A stretch of DNA of 14,452 bases from an uncultured Holophagaceae bacterium (GTDB taxonomy: Bacteria; Acidobacteriota; Holophagae; Holophagales; Holophagaceae). How positions within the stretch are numbered: the stretch's first letter is position 1; every line of letters begins with the position of its first letter. The position numbers and the translations under genes are program-made. The notes under the pieces were generated by a model. That model was not told where the DNA came from, did not search any database, and saw nothing but the letters and a program-made list of their open reading frames with translations. Positions 12,744-14,452 of the stretch are shown piece by piece. Location of the stretch: contig CAIXHJ010000366.1 of assembly GCA_903919165.1 (NCBI GenBank), positions 1 through 14,452 on the forward strand, written 5' to 3'.

Positions 12744-12769
12744 CCTGTAACATCAGCCTGTTACACCAG
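12744..12769 (+). promoter_or_regulatory. Tandem 13-bp repeat upstream of ppk1
   Basis: CCTGTAACATCAG (12744-12756) is followed directly by CCTGTTACACCAG (12757-12769), with 11 of 13 positions identical. The same stretch contains the inverted pair TGTAAC/GTTACA. It ends 31 bp before the ppk1 start, a good place for an activator site. The CTGT-containing direct repeat recalls a Pho box, but PhoB boxes usually have an 11-bp period and this one has 13, so the regulator is unknown. Confidence 0.4.
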
Positions 12770-12800
12770 GGCGCTAAGATCCCTGACCAGAGGTTTCTCC

Positions 12801-14452
12801 GTGTTCCATCCCATCCCGCGTCCCGAGGAACTGCTCAACCGCGAGTTGAGCTGGCTGGATTTCAACGCCCGGGTCATGGAGGAGGCCGAAGACTCCACCG
12901 TGCCCCTGCTGGAACGGGTGAAGTTCCTCAGCATCGTGTCCAGCAACTGGGATGAATTCTTCATGGTGCGGGTGGCGGGCATCTGGCGGCAGATCGATGC
13001 CGGCATCACCCAGCCCGGACCGGATGGCCTGACCCCCCGCCAGCTGCTGGAGCGGGTGTCATCCAGGATCCACGACTACTCCGCCCGGCAGCACGAACTG
13101 TTCCACGCCATCCTCGAGCCTCAGCTGGAGGCTGCCGGCATCGCCATCCTTGATCCCCTGGCCCTGGACGAGGCTCAGAGTGCCTTCGCCCTGGACTACT
13201 TCGAGCGGAGCTTGCTCCCACTGATTACGCCACTGGCCGTTGACACGGGCCATCCCTTCCCCCGCCTGGGCAACCGGGCCCTGGTGCTGGTGGTGGAACT
13301 GGAGCCTGACGAGGACTTGCTGGACGGAGACCTTCCGGCCTCCGAACTATCCTTCATCCATGTGCCCACGGGATTGGCCTCGCGCTTCCTGCGGGTGCCC
13401 TCGGCCTCGGGCAAGCACACCTTCGTGATGCTTGAGGATGTGGTACGGCACCACCTATCGCGGCTCTTCCTGGGATACACGGTGAAGAGCTGCCACGCCA
13501 TCCGCGTCACCCGTGACTCGGACCTTCCGGTGGAGGAGGATCCCTCCGAGGATCTCCTGAAGACCGTGGAGGAAAGCCTTCGCGACCGTCGCCGCGGCGC
13601 GGTGGTCCGCCTTCAGTACGAGCAGGGCATGTCCTCCAACCTTTTGGACCTGCTCATCGAGGAGATGGAGCTGAGCCCCGAGGACCTCTATCCATGCTCC
13701 GGCCTCACCGCCTTCTCGGACCTTATGCAGCTCTATGTACTGCTGGACCTGCCCAATCTCAAGGACACGCCGCTTCCGCCCCTGCCCGTGCCCCAGCTCG
13801 ACCAGATAGGCAGCATCTTCGAGGCCATCTCCCGCAACGATATCCTGCTGAACCATCCCTATCAGAGCTTCGACGACAGCGTCGTGCGCTTCGTGCGGGA
13901 GGCGGCGGAGGATCCGAAGGTCCTCGCCATCAAGATGACCCTCTATCGCGTGACGGCGAACAGTCCCGTGGCCGCGGCACTGGAGCGCGCGGCAGAACGA
14001 GGAAAACAGGTGGCCGCCATCGTGGAGCTGCGGGCCCGCTTTGACGAAGCCGCAAATATCGCCTGGGCCAGGCGCCTCGAGAAGACCGGGGCCCACGTGG
14101 TCTACGGTCTTCCCAACCACAAGATCCATTGCAAGGCCTGTCTCGTGGTCCGCCAAGAGGCCAGTGGCATCAAGCGCTACTGCCACCTGGGCACCGGCAA
14201 CTACAACGAGCGCACCAGCCGGCTCTACTCGGACATCGGCTTACTTACGGCGAGACCTGAATTCGGCGAGGATCTCTCCAATCTCTTCAACATGCTCACG
14301 GGCTACACGCGGCCCCCGAAATTCCACCGCATACTGCTGGCGCCCCAGCACCTGAAGAAGGCCCTCAAGGCGCGCATCCAGCGGGAGATCGCGCATGCAC
14401 GTGATGGACGGACCGCCCGCATGGTGCTCAAGATGAATGCCCTGGTGGATCC
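12801..14452 (+). CDS. ppk1: Polyphosphate kinase 1, N-terminal part (cut by window end)
   Basis: The frame runs from GTG at 12801 to the window end, giving 550 residues of a protein usually near 700. It would reversibly polymerise ATP gamma-phosphate into polyphosphate. The N-terminal domain shows NRELSWLDFNARVMEEA and SNWDEFFMVRVAG, where SNLDEFFMVRV is usual. The catalytic region shows AIKMTLYRV, AAIVELRARFDEAANI, and KIHCK with His443, the expected phosphorylated histidine. LGTGNYNERTSRLYSDIGLL follows. The start is GTG because GAGG (12790-12793) lies seven bases upstream and the protein begins at the usual distance from ELSWLDFN. It is divergent from rplY. Confidence 0.95.
   Translation, partial: MFHPIPRPEELLNRELSWLDFNARVMEEAEDSTVPLLERVKFLSIVSSNWDEFFMVRVAGIWRQIDAGITQPGPDGLTPRQLLERVSSRIHDYSARQHELFHAILEPQLEAAGIAILDPLALDEAQSAFALDYFERSLLPLITPLAVDTGHPFPRLGNRALVLVVELEPDEDLLDGDLPASELSFIHVPTGLASRFLRVPSASGKHTFVMLEDVVRHHLSRLFLGYTVKSCHAIRVTRDSDLPVEEDPSEDLLKTVEESLRDRRRGAVVRLQYEQGMSSNLLDLLIEEMELSPEDLYPCSGLTAFSDLMQLYVLLDLPNLKDTPLPPLPVPQLDQIGSIFEAISRNDILLNHPYQSFDDSVVRFVREAAEDPKVLAIKMTLYRVTANSPVAAALERAAERGKQVAAIVELRARFDEAANIAWARRLEKTGAHVVYGLPNHKIHCKACLVVRQEASGIKRYCHLGTGNYNERTSRLYSDIGLLTARPEFGEDLSNLFNMLTGYTRPPKFHRILLAPQHLKKALKARIQREIAHARDGRTARMVLKMNALVD

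Noticed and set aside
13455..14186. Reverse frame of 243 codons within ppk1
   Set aside because: It is opposite conserved ppk1 motifs, including the catalytic His region, so it is a shadow.
1..14452. CRISPR array, tRNA, rRNA or recognised insertion sequence
   Set aside because: No regularly spaced short repeats, no cloverleaf I could recognise, and no transposase or integrase motif in any frame.

Overview
The window is GC-rich bacterial DNA with tightly packed genes. The Ser/Thr kinase fused to a TolB/FlgO-like domain and TPR repeats, beside a rplY-pth-rpsF-rpsR ribosomal block, suggests an Acidobacteriota member, possibly of the Holophaga/Geothrix type. That assignment is inference from gene content and protein style, not a database match.

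Layout. Positions 1-318 hold no convincing gene but contain a 91-bp repeat (copy A). Positions 319-5788 are a forward cluster: a tandem universal stress protein, then a complete branched-chain-type (HAAT) ABC importer in the order livG-livF-livK-livH-livM, with very short gaps or overlaps. A forward D-3-hydroxybutyrate dehydrogenase gene (5933-6715) follows and converges on a reverse-strand NADPH:quinone-type oxidoreductase (6767-7753). The 344-bp gap at 7754-8097 is unusual. It holds a 12-bp palindrome, a perfect 14-bp-stem hairpin, a relic of the last codons of rpsR, and a second copy (B) of the 91-bp repeat. A 761-codon kinase gene follows (8098-10383). It converges on the reverse-strand housekeeping block rplY-pth-rpsF-rpsR (12591 down to 10519), which ends in a hairpin terminator. 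On the right edge, the 5' part of ppk1 (polyphosphate kinase) runs forward, divergent from rplY, and is cut by the window end.

How the parts fit. The liv cluster plus 3-hydroxybutyrate dehydrogenase looks like an uptake-and-oxidation module for a small organic acid or amino acid; its substrate cannot be read from sequence. The reverse block is translation machinery: ribosomal proteins L25, S6 and S18, and peptidyl-tRNA hydrolase. The ppk1 gene makes polyphosphate.

Most notable. Two sets of diverged direct repeats mark the accessory DNA. A 96-bp segment carrying the rpsR terminator and the last 15 rpsR codons plus stop occurs at the true rpsR end (10470-10565) and again at 7834-7929, so the kinase gene lies between the copies. 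The hairpin in the two copies differs by a compensatory base-pair change, and the coding differences nearest the C-terminus are synonymous. The second copy therefore looks like a diverged homologous rpsR end rather than a fresh duplication. Immediately next to it, the 91-bp repeat B matches repeat A, so A and B bracket the stress-protein/liv/dehydrogenase segment. This suggests stepwise capture of accessory cassettes at the 3' end of a ribosomal-protein operon. No integrase or transposase is visible in the window, so the mechanism is unknown.
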